Shown: in pieces, positions 9,422 to 20,470 of the stretch
Layout of the letters: each line of letters starts with the position of its first letter
Numbering within the stretch: the first letter of the stretch is position 1
From: Cristatella mucedo
Lineage: Eukaryota > Bryozoa > Phylactolaemata > Cristatellidae
NCBI GenBank assembly: GCA_009760855.2
Contig: WPIO01000119.1
Coordinates: forward strand, 552,001 to 616,000
Length of the DNA stretch: 64,000 nt
Direction of reading: 5' to 3'
Notes under the pieces: generated by a model
The model's input: the letters and a program-made list of their open reading frames with translations, nothing else
What the model was told of the DNA's origin: nothing
Databases searched by the model: none
Translations under genes and position numbers: made by a program

Positions 9422-10586
9422 TTGGGAGTATTAGTTTGGTCCAACACGTTAATGACACCACCCACATCGGTAGACATGTAATAGATCTCGTGATCACTAA
9501 TAATGCCTTCTTCACTGACCTTGTGGTGTGCCGCTAACCGTCTCGTGTCATTGCTTTGTCTCGTACACTGTTCCCGGTCCCTTGTACGCACAAGGTAACG
9601 TCGAACTTGTCCAGCAGTGTGAATTAGAAAGCGTTGACATAAACACGCTTTTGAAATGTGATTGTGATACAGGTATTCTTGATCTGAATCGAAACCTAAC
9701 TGACAGCCTCGATACCCTCCCTGATGCAGTGAACATGACACTTAAGAGTGCTCTTGACAAGTGTACTCCCGTTCATTCTATCCGTTTATAGAGCGCGGAG
9801 ACTCTTTCAATTTGCAAAAAAATACTTCAGACGATGTGCCGTGTTAAGCAAAGGCTTGATAGTCATTTCAAGAAATCGGGGTATGATGAAGACCTAGTCA
9901 ATTTCAAAGACTTCCTCTGAGTTAAAACCTGTAAGCTTAAAAATGCCATAGCTTTTTTCACTCGAAAGCTGAATTCCTGCCAATCTGATCCAAAACAGAC
10001 TTAAAAGACAATAAAAATGTTTCAGGCCAATGCTGAGAGATCTGACTCTCCTGATATTTACGTCACATCCAAAAATGGGTCATGCTTCTTTACTGAAAAA
10101 TGTGTGCACAGCCGTGCCTCAGTAAAGCCCCTGTAAGTAAAGCCATTGTGGAGTCGCAACCTGTGACCTACCTTTAAAGTTTCTCAGAGGTTTCTGCATG
10201 CTATGTGGCTACCTTAATTGGTTCTAGTAAAAAGAGCTCATCTCTTTAAAACCTTATAATATCATCCCTGTGGTCTTCACTGACAGGCCAACTTAACCCT
10301 GCCACAACCGAGATTTGTTATACTTCTTTGGAAAAATGGGTCGTATCCATGTCACTCAATAGGCAATTGTTAGACAGATACTTAAAAAAGCCTGGATGAG
10401 ATAGAGAGGCCTTTGTAAACTATCGCCCAGTTTACTTTCTTATTTTTTTGTCAAAGATCCTTGAAAATTGTCTCTAAGCAGCTCGTTCCTTATATTGAAA
10501 AGAATGAATTGTCAGAAACATTTCAAACGGGTTTCAAGAGGCAGCACTCAGCTGAAACTACTCCAATCCGAGTTAGCCATGACAGA
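9422..10586 (+). mobile_element. LINE family B, copy 1, part 1
   Basis: A second LINE family. It aligns with 13335-14640: end of the endonuclease (VWSNTLMTPPTSV, matching GLAQHVNHSTHNGG in the other copy), linker with SLDTLPDAVNMTLKSALDK (about 9709-9765), then the start of the RT (NYRPVYFLIFLSKIL-like, about 10418-10465, and ETFQTGFKRQHSAET). Frames are broken throughout. LINE A interrupts it at about 10587. Confidence 0.8.
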
Positions 10587-11196
10587 CTTGTCTGCAGTGA
10601 GCATCGCAGTTGCCACATTACTCAACTTCTCGCCGACCTGCACTGGCTACCAGTCAAGCAACGGATTGACTTCAAGGTTTTGTCCCTCACTTTTAGGTCC
10701 CTTCATTCTATGGCTCCAGCCTATCTGTCAGATATACTACCCCATCAGGACAAGCATCGTACCACCCGCTTTTCGGAATCCAACAGTCTAGAAATACCTC
10801 GTACAAACCTTAAATCCTTTGGAGACCGTGCATTTAGTTCATATGCTCCCAAAGCCTGGAACTCCCTCCCGACCTGCGTCAGAACATCCCCTGACCTGAC
10901 CACATTTAAAAGGAACCTCAAAACACCTATTTAGGACAGCATTTAGTGGGTCCCTGTGATTCGTCCTTGATGTGCTTATGCGTGCTGACACTGTGCATGC
11001 TGCCACTAACCACATTTGCATGCTGACCCTGTGCATGTCACCCCTAACCATATTATTCATTTCGTTTGTTTTTCATGCATGATTTTACTTACCATTCAAT
11101 TGCATTTCACTTTACAGCAAATGTAAAGCGCCTAGAGAGAGATTAAGTTTCTCTGAGGGCGCTTTATCAAGTGAATTACTATTATTAATTATTATT
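10587..11196 (+). mobile_element. LINE family A, 3' fragment nested in LINE B
   Basis: Starts in the post-RT region (CHITQLLADLHWLPVKQRID, an open run of about 110 codons to 10934), continues through the 3' untranslated region and ends with CTGAGGGCGCTTTATCAAGT and an ATT-rich tail near 11170-11196. LINE B continues on both sides. Confidence 0.85.
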
Positions 11197-12260
11197 CTAT
11201 GCAGCAACGGTTACAGAAATGTCACTGCCCTAACTTTGATAGATCCACCAGCTGCCTTCGACCCGATTGATCGCGATGTCCTACTTAAGCAATTGAGACC
11301 AACGATTGGTCTAGCAAACGAGGCACTGCATGGTTTAAATCGTACTTGCCTTATCGTGGTCAATCGTGTAGTGTAGGTGTAGGGGTCAGGTCTCACACAC
11401 GAGAAAGGTCACTTTCGGAGTCCCTCAAGGGTCCGTTCTAGGTCCCTTGCTGTTCTCAGTTTATACCACACCTCCAAAAAAATGTTTCAGGCCCATGGAA
11501 TGGGATAACACTTTTAGGCTGACTATACTCAGCTATATTTGTCGTTTAAACCATTGGAATACGCTGCAGCGACCTGTAAACTGAATGCTTGTCTGGCCGA
11601 CATTCGATCCTGGATGTGGGAAATCTTCTTTAAACAAAATAGCAATAAAAACGAACTGCTGCTCGTAGGAAGCTCTAAGCATGTGGCTGGATTAAAAAGC
11701 TTTACTCTTCTAACAGGTGATGGTGTCGTGGTGCGACCATCACCGCCTGCTCGAAATATAGGCTTCGTTTTCGAAAACCGCCTAAATTCAGATGACTGCT
11801 TCTACAGCTAACCATCACGTCCGATCTCTACCAGATTATTAGCTGTCTTCCACAGTGGTATGCCAAAGTTTAATTAGCTTCACAGTTTTGTCTCGGCTTG
11901 ATTATTGTAATTCCCATTTGGCTGGGCAACTAAAAAAAGCTACCCGGTCATTGCAGAAGGCTATAAAAATGGCTGCAAAATTAGTTTTCATGTCCCAGCG
12001 GTTTGACTACTTGTCTTCTTTGTTAAAAGATCTAGGATGGCTGCCGCTTGATCAGCTGATACAGAACAAAGTTCTTAGGCTGACCCACAAGACCCGACAT
12101 GGCTTGGGTCCTCCCTACCTGGCTGTATTGCTGCACCAGTTTCAGTATCCTCTTGCCATTAGGTCTTGTGTAAACAATAAATTAGCTGTTCCATTCCCCT
12201 GCTTAGAGAACTTTGGCAACGGTATTTCGTTATTTAGTAACCCAGTGTGGTTTTGATTAT
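11197..12260 (+). mobile_element. LINE family B, copy 1, part 2
   Basis: Continues the RT of LINE B from the palm (PPAAFDPIDRDVLLKQL, about 11246-11295) with frame changes, through the thumb (LNACLADIRSWMWEIFFKQN, about 11581-11640) to the post-RT region (QLIQNKVLRLTHKTRHGLGP, about 12052-12111) ending in FSNPVWF and a TGA at 12255. The catalytic box near 11510 is degraded. Confidence 0.8.
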
Positions 12261-12289
12261 GTATACCCCTGTCTGTGACGGCACCTAAA

Positions 12290-12541
12290 TGTTGTTATCT
12301 GCTAGTACTAGGCTGGGTGGCCCTCCCGACCACCGGCTAGCCAGTCGGAGTGCAGCTAGGCGTGGGCAACAGCACCAACGAATCAGAGCGCAGCGTTCCA
12401 GTACGGCAGATGAGAGAAGCGGACGAACGTCTGCGGGTGGGCAGTAGCGCTTCCGCCGGATGAGTGTGGAGATGAAATTAACTGGTGGTGTTCCTCGTCG
12501 GCTAGCGTGCTGTGCCGCTCGCGACAATAATTCAGACTACA
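12290..12541 (+). repeat. diverged solo LTR-like repeat
   Basis: The last 90 bases (GAAATTAACTGGTGGTGTTC, GTCGGCTAGCGTGCTGT, GCGACAATAATTCAGACTACA) resemble the 3' part of the LTRs at 4997 and 8887, including the terminal CA. The 5' limit is uncertain and no target duplication was found, so this is a guess at a solo LTR of a related element. Confidence 0.5.
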
Positions 12542-12839
12542 CTCAGTAATAAGCTGTACACCAATCGCGTTGGTACAAAATCATATATCGCGTTGCTCAT
12601 AAGCCTTGGCATATCACGGATATTTACCAAGTGGCTATCAAACCTACGACTCGTAAGTTTAAAGCGCTGAGTAGTACTCGTTGCGATAGTAGCTCACCTG
12701 CCGTGGCCCAGCACGTTGTGAAACGTCGTCCGACGGCCGTTACCGAGGTCCAATTCAAATTCCAAGGGTCCGCGTCCGCCGGCCGGACACATGCCGACGT
12801 GAATACAAACACTTCATCGCCGTCGCCCTGTTTTTGGAC

Positions 12840-13420
12840 AGCCTCTTAAATTCCGCCTACTAAATGTCCGCTCGCTAAAAACCAAGGGGTTACTTATCCG
12901 AGATCAGATGGTCCAGGAAAAGCTAGATGCATTTCTACTTACTGAAATTTGGATGGCGCCTTGTTCCAGTAGCTGTATTTCTGAGACCACTCCACCCGGG
13001 TTCTCATTCTATCAGTCCACGCGTTCTGACAAGGCTGGTGGCGGGGTTGCAATTGTTGTTCACGAATTGAATCGTTTGGCTATAAAATGTGCAGTTTTTC
13101 GCACGGGCCAACGTCTGAATTAGTTGGAATCAGGTCTTCATCAAAGACAATGTTCTCACTGTTGTGATATACTGACCTCCTCCTGGCTGTCTAAACTTGT
13201 TTACAGAGCAGTTTTTAGGGTTCCTCGATAAAATATTTGTGTGTGACAGGCCGTAACTGATTGTAGGAGACTTCAATATTCACATTGACAACCCTAACAA
13301 CAGCCAGGTCCGCTCTTTTCTTGACTGTCTGAAGAATTTTGGTTTGGCCCAACACGTTAATCATAGCACCCACAACGGTGGCCACGTTCTAGATCACGTG
13401 ATCACTAAGGATGTACTCCC
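12840..13420 (+). pseudogene. APE-type endonuclease remnant (LINE B)
   Basis: Motifs in order: FRLLNVRSLKTKGLLIRDQM at the start, DAFLLTEIWMAP (the Glu of the catalytic centre), GFSFYQSTRSDKAGGGVAI, then after a frameshift VIY-PPP, LIVGDFNIHIDN (13258-13293, the conserved Asp/Asn pair) and DCLKNFGLAQHV leading to LDHVITKD and TLSDHCSVSF (the SDH box). These are the landmarks of CR1/L2-type endonucleases. Stops at 13121, 13171 and 13255 break it. Confidence 0.8.
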
Positions 13421-14110
13421 CACGGACCTTGTGGTGTGCCCACTGACCCTCTCAGATCATTGTTCGGTCTCATTTACTGTTCCTGCTCCGTTGTCCGTAC
13501 AAGGTAATGTCGAACTTGTCAAACGACGTAACTTACAAAGCATTGACATGGACAAGTTATGGAAATCTGTTCCTGATGCAGGTCTTCATGATCTGAATTC
13601 AGACCCGATCGGCAGCCTTGATACCCTCACTGATGCGATGAACATGACACTCAGGAGTGCTCTTGACAAGCATGCTCCCGTTCATTCTATCCGTGTTCAA
13701 AGTCGTGGATATTCCTTTCAATTTAAAAAAACTCCTTAAGATGCACCGTGTTAACCACAGGCTGGAGCGTCATTTCAAGAAATCGGGGTCTGATGCAGAT
13801 CTAGTCAATTTCAAAGACTTTCTTCGAGTTTAACCAGAAAGCTTATAAAAATTAGGGCTTCTTTTTTCATTCGAAAGCTGAATTCCTGCCAGTCGGACAC
13901 TAAACAGATTTGTAAGACAATAAACCATTTACTGCCCAAGGTTGTAAGGTCTGACTCCCCAGATATTAAGGGCTGAGCCGAAAAGTTTTAAGCCTTCTTT
14001 ACTAAATAAATTGTGCACATTTTTGCCTCCATTAAACCCCCTCCGACTAAAGCATTCACGATTCCACACCCCGTGAACTTCCTTAAAAGGTTCTCCGATG
14101 TTTCTGCATG

Positions 14111-14247
14111 CCGAGCTGGTTTGGTCTAGCGGTTAAGGTGCTCGCCCCGACCAAGGTCTGACTGAGGTCGTGGGCTCGAGCCCCGAGACATATGTGAAGC
14201 GCCTGAATAGAGATTAAGTTCTCTTGGGGCGCTATATAAATTAATTT

Positions 14248-14283
<36 letters not shown>

Positions 14284-14287
14284 TATG
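14111..14287 (+). mobile_element. tRNA-derived SINE, family 1
   Basis: The head is tRNA-like with an A box TGGTCTAGCGGTTAAGG and a B box GGTCGTGGGCTCGAGCC. The tail GTGAAGCGCCTGAATAGAGA followed by TTAAGTTCTCTTGGGGCGCT resembles the 3' end of LINE A, and is followed by a (TA)n tract. It is inserted in LINE B: GCATGC on the left and GCCATGC on the right look like a short target duplication. Confidence 0.85.
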
Positions 14288-14318
14288 CCATGCGGCTACC
14301 TTAATAAGGTCAAGCAAA

Positions 14319-15345
14319 ATGAGCTCCTCTCCTGAAGACCCTATACCCACATCTCTGTGGTCTTCACTGGCAGACCAACTTACCCCTGCCATAACCAAGA
14401 TTTTTAATGCTTCTTTTGGAAAAGGGGTCGTCCCCAAGTCATTGAAATCGGCAATAGTTAGACCCATTCTTAAAAAGCCTGGATTAGACACAGAGGCCCT
14501 TGCAAACTATCGCCCAGTTTCTCTTCTTCCTTTCTTATCAAAGATTCTTGAAAAAATTGTTGCTGAGCAGCTAGTTTAACATATTGAAAATAATGGAATG
14601 TCAGAAACATTTCAACCAAGGTTCAAGAGGCAGCACTCCACTGAAACTGCTATCCTCCGCGTTAACAGTGACATTCTACATGGCAGCGACGACGGGAATG
14701 TCACTACCCTAGCTCCGCTAGATCTGCCTGCTGCCTTCGACACCATTGATCACGAGGTTCTGCTTGAAAGATTGAGAACAACGATCAGTCTGGCAGACGA
14801 AGCACTGGCATGGTTTAAATCGTACTTGTCTGATCATGTTTAATCCCTGTCGTGTGGAGGTCAGGTCTCACCCGCGAGACCGGTCACCTGTGGATTATCT
14901 CAAGGGTCTGTACCCGGTCCCTTGCTGTTCTCCATCTATACTCAACCTCCGGAAAAAGTGATTAAGGCTCATGGAATAGGATATCACTTGTATGCTGACG
15001 ATACTCAGCTGTATTTGTAATTAAAACCGTCGGAATCTGCTACTGCAACTGAGAAACTTGATGGTTGCCTTGCCGAAATTCGATCCTGAATGTCGGAAAA
15101 CTTCTTGAAATTAAGTGACGATAAAACTGAACTGCTGCTCATGGGATACCCTAAGCGTGTGGCTGGATTAAGAGGCTTTGCTCCTGTAATAAGTGAGGCT
15201 ATTGTGCGACCATCACCACGTGCTCGAAATTTAGGTGTTTTCGACAGCTGCCTCAATTTTCATAGCTTCATTCAGAAGACTGCTTCTACAGCTAACCATC
15301 ACGTCCGATCCCTATCAAACATTAGGAGCTGTCTCCCACAGTTGC
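14319..15345 (+). pseudogene. reverse transcriptase remnant (LINE B)
   Basis: RT landmarks in order: AIVRPILKKPGLDTEALANY and RPVSLLPFLSKILEKIVAEQ (14453-14570), MSETFQPRFKRQHSTETAIL, palm A region LPAAFDTIDHEVLLERL (14726-14776), a PQGS-like SQGSVPGPLLF region in another frame, catalytic box GYHLYADDTQLYL (about 14979-15018), then MSENFLKLSDDKTELLLMGY (15090-15150). The YADD box is intact but stops at 14577, 14841 and 15018 and frameshifts disable it. Confidence 0.85.
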
Positions 15346-15446
15346 TTGCAAAAAAATTGCCTGGCTCCTTGTGGAGTTACAGACGGAGACATTACATTTC
15401 AGCGGCCAAGATCATCGTTCGTAATCCCGTTCCAGCTATTAATAAT

Positions 15447-15582
15447 TCATTCATTTATATAGCGCCCCAAGAGAATTTAATCTCTATTCAGGCGCTTCAC
15501 ATATGCCTAGGGGCTCGAGCCCACGACCTCAGTCAGACCTTGGTCGGGCGAGCACCTTAACTGCTAGACCATAAGTGCCGCT
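15447..15582 (-). mobile_element. tRNA-derived SINE, family 1
   Basis: Reverse-orientation copy: tail TATAGCGCCCCAAGAGAAT at the left, then GGGCTCGAGCCCACGACC (B box) and a complement of the A box near 15550-15575. Confidence 0.8.
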
Positions 15583-17200
15583 ACCCGAACTTTTCAGTTA
15601 ACGATGGACTTTAACGACTCCAATAAAATTTGTGTATGTTATGAAATGATTAAACTAGGTGATAATTACCATATCTTCTTGGGGATTTAATATTGTGTCT
15701 CAACTAGTAGGCTTGTTCTGGTAACTATGCGGTTGAGGGGTGGTTAGTCACGCAACCTTTAATCGAGGTTCTCCCCCCGCCGATTGCATACATTCACCCG
15801 TCGAATCACCGGTCTTTTTATCTCATAGCTTTCATGGCTGGTCTATGTGAATAAGCTGCGATAGTACAGCTATCACGGCTTTTCCGGTATCTTAAAGACG
15901 TCGCAAGTAAACAAGGGCAATACTGGACTCCAGCCCACCAACGCATGACAACCAATGAGCTGCAAACTTCCCACGTGGTAGCGGTGCGCGGCTATAATAG
16001 AAACGCCTCTTAGCTAAAGTTTCACAGTGGTGTAATTAAGCTATCAATACAAGTTTTTGATAAAATATAATATATTTATATTGTATTTATTGTCAATCTT
16101 TTGATCGTGCATAAATGCAGATTAACTGCCCCACTTTCCTTCGCGCTTGCGCAATTGCGTCCGGTCAGTCGCTTCGCGGTACTCCGATTGCCTAGCGAGT
16201 CTGTGTTGTGCCCATCTTAGAAACGTTGGCTATCGATCTATTGTCGCAGAGTTCCTAAGGCTGGTGACGTTGTAAGTTTAGGCTTTTATATAGGATTGCC
16301 TGTGCGAACTGTATTGTCTGTATGATGCTTCCTTCGATGCTCTCGCATAGCGCTGGCTGCGGCCACGGCCCTCAGGCCGTGGCCTAATTTCAGATCGGCT
16401 GGGATTCCTGGAGTAGCTGATGTTCTTTGGCACTAGCATTTCGTTGCTTTCCTGACTGTTTATCGACGTTTTTCCTTTGAGACTTTCCGCTATTGAGTGG
16501 TTGATTTTAGTGGCCATCGTGCCCTAGTTGTATGAGTAAGGCACTTGCGCACAGAAAGCCACACATGCGGAAGTATTAGAATGTTGAGGGAACTTGTTTA
16601 TACGCTAGTAGCTTCATTCATAGTGTTTATAGACTCTTCAGATGTATCTTATCGTTAGTTAGGTTGTCATCTGTTCTGTGTGGAGGCTAATGAAGTAAAT
16701 TTATAACACCTAGTAGATATGTTAAATGTGTTTGTTAAGTCAAGGTTAGTTGGTATTATTATTATTATTATTATTACTGGTATACTGCCTTATTGATTTC
16801 GAGGCACAACAGCGACAGCGGCTATCACTCCTGCTTGCAGTTAGCACTCGAGAATTTCATGCTGCCGGACTCCTGCTGGCGACCTAGTTACGACCCCCGA
16901 GGATAATTTGTGCAACTGTTCAGTTGCCCTTGCTGAAAATATTGTATGGAAGTAATAATGCAGTTGTATTTTTAACCGTCCAAGTGCTTTTAAGTTATTT
17001 ATTATCTATGGTCTGATCTTGTCTTAATCTTCAGCCCTACTAAAGCAACTGGACCCTGACTGTGTTTCCTTGGATGAAAGTAGTGATGTCACTCAACTGT
17101 AGTAGACGGTTTATATCTGCCTTGTTATATAGATTTTCGATTAGCACCTAGCTTAAGGTTGAAATAAAATATTACCTGCCGCTGTTACGCCTGATATTTT
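15583..17200. other. no gene recognised; possible upstream promoter or 5' leader region
   Basis: No coding exon or known repeat was seen. The part around 15940-16300 is richer in CpG than its surroundings, contains CTATAATAG near 15991, and ends with a donor-like GACGTTGTAAGT (GT at 16272). It could hold a leader exon spliced to exon 1b at 20386, but nothing proves this. A perfect GC-rich hairpin is at 16361-16384 and an (ATT)n run at 16757-16776. Confidence 0.3.
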
Positions 17201-17284
17201 TGGGAACTATGATTATTTGGTAAGTTTAACTATTTGCACTTGTGGCTTTGCTGTACTTATTCAAGAGTCAAGCTGTCCTACATA

Positions 17285-17360
17285 CGTGTGTGTGCGTTCG
17301 TGTGTGTGTGTGTGCGCGTGTGTGTGTGTGTGTGTGTGTGTGTACTTTTGTGTGTGTGTC
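17285..17360. repeat. (TG)n microsatellite
   Basis: An interrupted TG/CG dinucleotide tract of about 75 bp. Confidence 0.95.
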
Positions 17361-17479
17361 TGGAATATGGTCTTAGCTGTACACTGTCTTTGTATATTAT
17401 AGATATATTCATCCTGATGTAGAATAATGTGGCATAATTCTAAGTTGGTTTTATGTAGAGGAATCTCATGCAGTACAAA

Positions 17480-17600
17480 GACAGCAACGTACAGTTAATG
17501 TAATGTAATGTATCTCCGTCAGTAACTCCACAAAGTCATTAAGACCATGTGGGTGTTACGCAGGAGAGTTTTGTATAGCGCACTCACAGCCTAAGCGGCT
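17480..17600 (+). repeat. interspersed repeat R3
   Basis: Contains ATCTCCGTCAGTAACTCCAC then AAGACCATGTGGGTGTTACG and CAGGAGAGTTTTGTATAGCG. Related blocks occur at 37237-37300 (inverted), 37590-37700 (same orientation) and in part at 15365-15400 (inverted), so it is a dispersed family; its class is unknown. Confidence 0.65.
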
Positions 17601-17639
17601 TTCGGTACGCATTAATTCAATAACCTCATTCATTTATTG

Positions 17640-17790
17640 TGAAGAAGAACTACTGTAGCAGCTATTATTCCATTAAAGGCTGCAATTCAAATTGACAGTG
17701 GGAGAACTCGAACCTAAGAGCTCGATCTTGAAGTGGGAGTGCCGTACCCCTAGGCCAATACACAGTGGCATCTCGAATGTCACGTAGTGG
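17640..17790 (-). mobile_element. tRNA-like SINE remnant
   Basis: On the minus strand it reads a B-box-like TAGGTTCGAGTTCTCCC and an A-box-like TTGGCCTAGGGGTACGG with suitable spacing. The body differs from the other two SINE families. Presence of a box pair without a folded acceptor stem argues against a working tRNA gene. Confidence 0.5.
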
Positions 17791-17974
17791 TATCTGGTGG
17801 TATATTCTGACAGATTATGTATTGTTACATTGCGACCGATTATGTAGTGGTAGAAACAATGAATAAATCATATGGCCTTTATAGTGTGTGCTAAGCGATG
17901 GGCTCAGAATTTGAGAGTAGCATTTTTAGTGGATTCTTCCTGACCAGTGATTGAGGATAATTAACTGGAAGCTG

Positions 17975-18240
17975 TCTTGTATGGTAAGCCTTACTCCAAC
18001 CGTCTTGAGTAACACAGTGAACAAAGGGTGTGTAATCTGCTGAAAGCAGGTGGTTTGCCAAGCTTGAGATCTCGTCTGATGCTTTCCACATCTAGTCAAT
18101 TAGAGTACCTTATTCCCGTCCACGTGATCGTTTAGTAAAGATTAATGTTTTTGGACTTCCATACATTAGTCAAATGATGTGTAACTTTAGAAGGAAAAGA
18201 GTAGAAAGCTACATGGAGTCTCATTTAACCTATTGGAATT
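17975..18240 (+). repeat. 270-bp repeat, copy 1
   Basis: Aligns with 22396-22662 over its length: ATGGTAAGCCTTACTC, CTTGAGTAACACAGTGAACA, TTTGCCAAGC, CTTCCATACAT or GTTCCATACAT, and GTTTAACCTATTG at the end. Neither copy has a visible coding frame or tRNA-like boxes. Confidence 0.75.
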
Positions 18241-19534
18241 CTGTCGATTTAATGTTACTAGTGTACTTGTTATAACTTTTTGTTTCAGCTGATTGAGCAT
18301 TGAACAGCATGGCTTGCTTAATTGAGTGCTGACAGCGGATCTGGGATAGCCATGTCCTAAGCTATGTCAATTAAGCAGGGTACCGCCTTATTTTTTTGTC
18401 CAAAAACCTACATTGCAACGGTGAAAATGGCTAACAAGAAATAGCATTTCCGGATCAGTTCAAGTATGCACTCTTAGGCCAATTGTGCCCAGTGCTGGTT
18501 TTACACCCTGTAAGGTGCAGCACATTTACAATTTACGAGAACCGTTTCTAGTATTTTTCTTATACAGAGATCTACGTGTTTCCTGCAGTCCTGGCACCTG
18601 CTTTTTGGTTAGTTGTGGCAAGCCTAGTTACTTGGCATGTTCATTTTTTGGTAGCACACTGAATAAATAGATGTAATTAATGTTTGTTTCAAATCTTTTC
18701 TTATTTGACCACTCGACATTGAATATTGCCTTGGAGTGTTTGGTTGCAATCAGTTTTCTAAGCTAGCTCGCTTTTCACTGCTCGGTTACATAAGTAAAGG
18801 TATATTAACCTGTTCTCACGAGTTGTAGCAAGCATAATTTCTTACCCATCAGCATCTAAAGTCAACCCCAAATTGTCATATGGCTACATAGTTAAGGTCA
18901 TTCGCCACCCCATAAAAACATAGGCCTAAAAAGAGACGTAAAAACGTAAACGTGCCCTCTTAAATGTTGTGAAGTGCCCAACTTATGCTAGTGATAGCAT
19001 TACTGTACTGGATATGTCATCTAGCTACCGGGTTTAGATCAAGACAATATAATCAGAACACTAGAATATCCTTCTTCATTGCACATATCCCATCGATTTA
19101 TTTGATTTTCTCTTCTGTGTCCAATTTGTTAAGGCTATAGGAACTGAGTTGTTCCAAAAGATTGCATTTAAGGACAAAAGAAACAGTGCAGGCCAATAAG
19201 TATTTTAGTAAAATGTAAACCTGCTTAAAAGTCCTATCGTCAACATAGGTTTGAGTTAGAAGCGTGTGCAGTTAGTGTCAACTTATTTATAGATGGCTGT
19301 TTTCGTTATGAAGTAACATTTTTTATGTCTATAAGTGCATATTATATCATGTCTTAGTTAATTCAAGGCTAGCCCTATAAATTATTACTCAGTAATCACG
19401 GCTGGGTGAGCCCTAGGTCATCAATAAGTTTGTATTAATTTTGCATTTGTCTTGGGAAAAGTTAATAGACAGCCACCAGTCTCTGGAGTTCCATATAGCA
19501 TATGTTAACTTAAATGTGGCCAACTTGTTATGAA
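18241..19534. other. no gene recognised
   Basis: AT-rich sequence between repeats. I see no exon with good splice sites and a conserved frame, and no repeat family that recurs elsewhere in the window. Confidence 0.4.
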
Positions 19535-19967
19535 CCGCACTAATAATAACATAATGATAAATATAATAATACCTATGTAAAGCGCCCTCGGGGAATTCAA
19601 TCTCTTTCTAGGCACTTAATATAAGCTGTAAAGGAAGCATGAACAAATGGTAAGTGTTAACATGCACAATGTCAACAAGCACAACATGGTTAGAGGTGGC
19701 ATATACAGACCCACAATGCAAACATGGTTAGCGGTGGAATGCACAGTGTCCACATGAATAAGCACACCGAAGACGAATCGTGGGAACACACTAAATGCTG
19801 TGACAAACAGGTGCATCTGTAGCTTGTTTTTCAATGTCATCAAGTCAAGGGATGGCGTGACGTCTGGCGAGAGTGAGCTCTAAGCTTGGGGAGCACATGA
19901 ACTGAAGGCACAGTGTCTAAAGTATTTGAGGCTCGTACGAGATATAGTTAAGCGATTTGAGTCAGAA
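19535..19967 (-). mobile_element. LINE family A, 3' fragment
   Basis: AAT-rich tail, AAAGCGCCCTCGGGGAATTC, then the diverged 3' untranslated and post-RT regions in reverse orientation, ending near 19967. Confidence 0.75.
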
Positions 19968-20403
19968 AATCTACTAGTATTATGCCTAGTAGTAGTATTG
20001 TAGCTGTATGTAACCAGCAGTTCAGTTTGGATGAAGCTTGTGTATAGTAATCCAACTAACTGAAACCACAGCATCAGGCTAGAAAATATATTGCAGCCTT
20101 CTGGTCAGGTACTGGTCGAGACCATCAAAGATCTTATGTGCTGCTAAGAAAAGTAAAGGGAGCATACGAAGCAACTTTTGCTCACGGTTATTTTGAATTT
20201 GCTATATAGTTAGCATTTGATTTTGTTCACAAGTATGTTATTTAGTTTAGTTTTTGATTGTTGTGAGCATATATCTCACGACAGTGGAATGTGACCCCTC
20301 TTGTGAATTTATCGATCCAGGCTCTTTTTTTTCTGCGGTGTATGCTTTTCTTTTTGCTGACTACCTCGCCAATTTTGTTCTGCAGACAACTTTGGTGGCT
20401 GGG

Positions 20404-20470
20404 ATGGCCAACTTGGAATGCGTAATCACAGCTTTCCTGTTACTACTCTCGCGAGACATCTGTTTTGGTC
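20404..20470 (+). CDS. L1-like receptor, candidate first coding exon 1b (signal peptide)
   Basis: The acceptor TTTTGTTCTGCAG ends at 20385, an 18-base leader follows, then ATG at 20404 and a GTAAGT donor at 20471. It encodes 22 residues, MANLECVITAFLLLLSRDIC..., with a hydrophobic core typical of a signal peptide. It ends in phase 1, so it also fits the exon at 24774 (joint codon Arg). Relative to exon 1a it is one codon shorter and keeps the frame. Being nearer to exon 2 (4.3 kb against 21.5 kb) it may be the main first exon. The acceptor before the ATG means the transcript has an upstream leader exon or a trans-spliced leader; neither is identified. Confidence 0.75.

Larger units (their letters stand above)
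12542..15345 (+). mobile_element. LINE family B, copy 2 (endonuclease and RT), inactive
   Basis: The most complete non-LTR element in the window. An APE-type endonuclease lies at about 12840-13420 and an RT at about 14319-15345, separated by a linker. It is interrupted by a SINE at 14111-14287 and ends abruptly near 15345, before any 3' untranslated region. Stops and frameshifts occur in both domains. Confidence 0.85.

Noticed and set aside
9352-9741. A 129-codon minus-strand frame
   Set aside because: It is antisense to LINE B, whose plus-strand translation matches the second copy at 13344.
14111-14185. A tRNA gene with A and B boxes
   Set aside because: The same head with a LINE-like tail recurs many times in both orientations, and no paired acceptor stem is evident; it is a SINE.
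17217-17422. Two open frames with a signal-like start and CVCVCV runs
   Set aside because: They are translations of a (TG)n microsatellite.
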